Positions 61,052-64,000 of a DNA stretch of 64,000 nucleotides are shown here, piece after piece. Below the pieces are notes generated by a model that was not told where the DNA came from, made no database searches, and saw nothing but the letters and a program-made list of their open reading frames with translations. The DNA is from Candida dubliniensis CD36. Its lineage: Eukaryota; Ascomycota; Pichiomycetes; Serinales; Debaryomycetaceae. A program made the translations under genes and the position numbers. How positions within the stretch are numbered: the first letter of the stretch is position 1; the number at the start of each line of letters is the position of its first letter. The DNA lies in contig NC_012860.1 in NCBI RefSeq assembly GCF_000026945.1, positions 248,001-312,000 of the forward strand. The letters run 5' to 3'.

Positions 61052-63910
61052 AAATAATCTTACCATGGTTGGTAGATTGGAAGTTTATTATACGATAAAG
61101 AAGCTTTCTTTGTTCCTTTAGACGGCAGTCTATCAATGCTGCTTTATTTCTTGGTTTTTGGTATAATAATAATAATCGTATCGATATTGTTCAAGGAAAA
61201 ATGCTATCCCAGAAAGGAGATAAGTAAGATTTTCCCACACACACAAAAAAAAAAAAGGAAAACCATCACAGCATTTAGTAATATCAATTATTAGGGAGGA
61301 AGTAACGCGAAAAGCTAAACAGCCACAGTTTTAAAAATTAGACAGTATTGTAAAAGATTTTTACTTTTTATAGTTGAAGTACACAAAATAAATAATTAAA
61401 TCAAACTAAAAATCCAAATTTATTATTGCTGGCTTTTTAGTTCAAGTTGAATTACTATTAATGTATTGTATATACATGCAGTACCACGTATGCAGATAGC
61501 ATTATATACTAATTTGACCTACCATAAGACACACATTAATATAGTTTAACACTAACACTTCCTCGGCATAATTCAAATAGCAAAAGTTCTATATTGTAGA
61601 CTTTCTACAACAACCCTATTTTAGGTTTGAATTTATCTTTTCATTGAATCGGAATTAAATTAGTAACTGAGTTTAATGGTTTTGTGTTGTTGGTGGAAAT
61701 ATCTTTTAGAATCGAATTAAAAAAATATCAAGAGACTAACAAGAACCATAGGACTACTAACAGGAGCGCATGGTTGGGAATAAACTTTTAGAATTATTAT
61801 TGTAAAAAAGAACATCTGAAGACGAAAGAAAAAGCAAGAAACAAATATGCGGCAATTACTGCAATTCTTGTATCCAATAACCCATCTACTGTTGGATTGC
61901 GTTTTACTGATCCCAACTCCAGTGATACAGGTTCGAAACTAGTATTCATCTTCGGAAGACCAGATTTTGGAATCCCGTTCGGATAGCAACAACATTAAAC
62001 TTACAAAACATAGTAAGTTATACTTCTGAGTGCTTGATGTATCAAATGCTATTTTGCTAAACTGATACCTGTGGATATACCATAAATTGTTTTGTGTTCA
62101 AAACATAGGTTATAAACACGGAAATGCAGTAAATAAAACTAGTTTATCAAAATACTAATTTTTTTGGTTTTCCCCTCTCACAAAACGACAAATATGGATA
62201 ATTTTTATTAAATCCGGTAGTCATCTCACTCCATTTTTTTACTCATGATTAATTTATTAGCTTTAAACTTTGCAGATTTGACGTTATCACCACACGTGCT
62301 GTTGTTGTTGTTGTTGTTGAACTAGTAGTAATATGAACTACAAACGACAAATGTTTTTCTAGTGTGACTTTTTATTGAAGCTAGACTATAGTTGATGGTC
62401 TTCATGTCAATAAATTATTTTGATTTTGTACATCTATATCAATATAGTTAACTAGATGGTGATGGGCTCCCTTTGGATAATGTGGGAATATCTTGTTGCA
62501 CCAACATGATGCATCCTCTTTTCTGTTTGATTACTAAATACAATTCTAGACCAAGTATTTGTGCTTACCATCTAATCGAGACAACAACAACAACAGCAGT
62601 ACCCAAATATTGCTGACCGCTACGACTTTGACTGTAAAATTTTGCATTACACAAATTGATATATTAAATTAATGATTAGCAGCTATTGCTACTCTCACCA
62701 AGCAATAACTTCATTAAAAACAAAATGAAAATGTATTGATATACACAAATTCATCCGAATTTTTTTTTTTTTTTAGTTTTTTGAATTTTTAGGTTTGTTA
62801 GTTCTACGGCCACAACGGGTAACGGAGCTGTTGGTTGAACGATGAGTGAATTAAGTTTTATCCTATGTGTAGACTGCCATTAATCTACGTAAATGCAGAC
62901 TACGGCTTGAAGACTATACTCACAAATAGAGCCAACAGTTATATCTTTATTGTGTTGTATTTATCAAATATTGATAATTGTATTTTATGAATGGTTATTT
63001 GTTCCTGGATTTAATCGTATTAAGCACGTCTACATATACTGGTATAAAGCTGACTCAGAGGAAGGAACGATAATCATCACGAGTCGATTCTAATTGGTTG
63101 AAGTAGTGAGTGCTCATTGATTCCCATCATTCTCCTTTGAAATCATAGTAGGTTTAGTAAGTTTGGTATTTTCTTTAAGTATTAGCATATTCAACTAGTA
63201 CTAAGAAAACAAAAAATAGAGATGAATAAAACCAACCAGAAAGGATGAGATAGCACAGGCTTTTCCGAGAAAATAAAAGCAACTTGCCTATGTTGTATAC
63301 TAAACAAGTAAAGCCAGCCAGTCACACGATGAAGATTGGTATTTCTAGCTTGACCCTTCTTTACTACAAATGTATGTCGGAGTGTTACAATCCATCAACT
63401 TTTTATAACTGTATAGCAGGATTATAAATCAACCAATCAAAGGAAATACAACCCATGACAATAAAAACACAAGATACAATTAGATTTGCTCAAGCACCGA
63501 CTAAATCAAAATTAGAAAATATGAAAGTAGAATAGATTTTGCGCTATAATGTATCTTGTCTAAATAATTCTCATTATCTTCTTTTTTTTTTTTTTTTTTT
63601 TAACCAACTTTGTAAATATTGCAATGACAATATCCGATTTTAGAGAAAAGAGATAGGTCGAGAAACAATACCGGAAGCTGACGAATTGTTTCTAATGTCT
63701 TTTCTTTCAGCTTGAAAAGAATTAAATCAATTCTGAAATCACAACTTGGATGGTATTTGCACTCAGATTCAGGTTTTTTTCCTAAGCAAATTCACTGAGC
63801 CATTAGCTCAACCTTGTATAGGCGTATCAAAGGAATTATAGAAGGTTATAAAAATTTGCTGCTAACTTGGTCTTCTTGTTTATCAACAGGAACAACTTAG
63901 CCTTCTTCTA

Positions 63911-63934
63911 ATATGTGAGCGAATGATCACATAT
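63911..63934. other. Short inverted repeat (stem 8, loop 8)
   Basis: ATATGTGA (63911-63918) and TCACATAT (63927-63934) are perfectly complementary around an 8-base GCGAATGA loop, followed by an A run. It may be a protein-binding site or a chance stem. Confidence 0.35.
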
Positions 63935-64000
63935 AAAAAAAACCAAACTTACATGGCCAGGATAAACTAAAAATTTTAATTTGAGCAAGGCCTCCTAAAC

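Larger units (their letters stand above)
58904..64000. other. 5.1-kb gene-poor region at the right end
   Basis: No protein gene can be supported. The longest ATG frame, 60554-61051 (165 codons), has odd Cys/Phe/Lys composition and no recognisable domain. The region holds many A/T homopolymers, GTT/TTG and CTT triplet runs (for example 60238-60254, 62298-62320), three spaced ATACGG sites (60145-60189) and a small stem-loop (63911-63934). No tRNA arms (GGTTCNANNCC with pairing stems) or LTR ends were found. It probably contains the long upstream region of a regulated gene beyond the right edge. Confidence 0.6.

Noticed and set aside
61921..61945. B-box-like GGTTCGAAACT
   Set aside because: The flanking T-arm bases do not pair and no A box or acceptor stem is found, so it is not a tRNA.
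1..64000. CRISPR arrays, bacterial operons, ribosome-binding sites or prophage
   Set aside because: The gene content, intron and promoter elements are those of a yeast nuclear chromosome, and no spaced direct-repeat array was seen.

Overview
The window is a stretch of nuclear chromosome from a CTG-clade budding yeast. Candida albicans or a very close relative such as C. dubliniensis is the best fit. The base composition is AT-rich, with long A/T homopolymers in every spacer. Genes are almost all intronless. The one clear intron uses canonical yeast signals (GTATGT, TACTAAC). The window holds Candida-type families (an IFD/CSH1-like aldo-keto reductase, a POX18-like sterol carrier protein, poly-Asn/poly-Gln-rich regulators). 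Both ribosomal-protein genes carry the inverted TTAGGGC/GCCCTAA promoter element known for Candida Tbf1. The order STB5, IFD3, DUT1, TIF, GLG2, RPS21, ABC1, RPS2 matches my memory of C. albicans chromosome 1, but I have not checked this. CTG codons should be read as serine.

Layout. 0.1-9.9 kb, all on the minus strand: PPM2/TYW4 (wybutosine), RRP40 (exosome), a zinc-cluster regulator, HOP1 (meiotic HORMA protein) and a flavin monooxygenase. 10.1-16.7 kb: STB5-like zinc-cluster factor (+), a decayed gag-like element, a Gln-rich unknown (-) and an IFD-type aldo-keto reductase (+). 17.1-30.2 kb: AIM9, TRS20, an unknown acidic/SR-tailed protein, MED22/SRB6, an MTC4-like membrane protein, a thioredoxin-PITH protein, the LETM1 protein MDM38, DUT1 and a DUF1746-like membrane protein. 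30.6-39.1 kb: TIF1 (eIF4A), glycogenin, spliced RPS21 and TRM2. 39.5-47.3 kb: a Gcr1/Hot1-domain regulator, LCB3, a Rho4-type GTPase and POX18. 48.9-58.9 kb: COQ8/ABC1, a BRE4-like membrane protein, NAB2, RPS2 and an OM14-like mitochondrial outer-membrane protein. 58.9-64.0 kb has no gene that I can support.

Functional themes. Translation and RNA metabolism are well represented (RPS2, RPS21, TIF1, RRP40, NAB2, TRM2, PPM2), as are mitochondrial functions (AIM9, MDM38, COQ8, OM14-like). There is no operon logic, as expected for a yeast. Shared control is visible only as promoter motifs: Tbf1-type palindromes at RPS2 and RPS21, an MluI box at DUT1 and an RRPE-like element at TIF1.

The most interesting unexplained items are two structured segments in the 1.9-kb spacer between glycogenin and RPS21 (possible unannotated ncRNAs), the 5-kb right-hand desert with evenly spaced CGG sites, three CTG codons at the extreme N-terminus of an unknown protein, and the repeat-extended N-terminus of the OM14-like protein.
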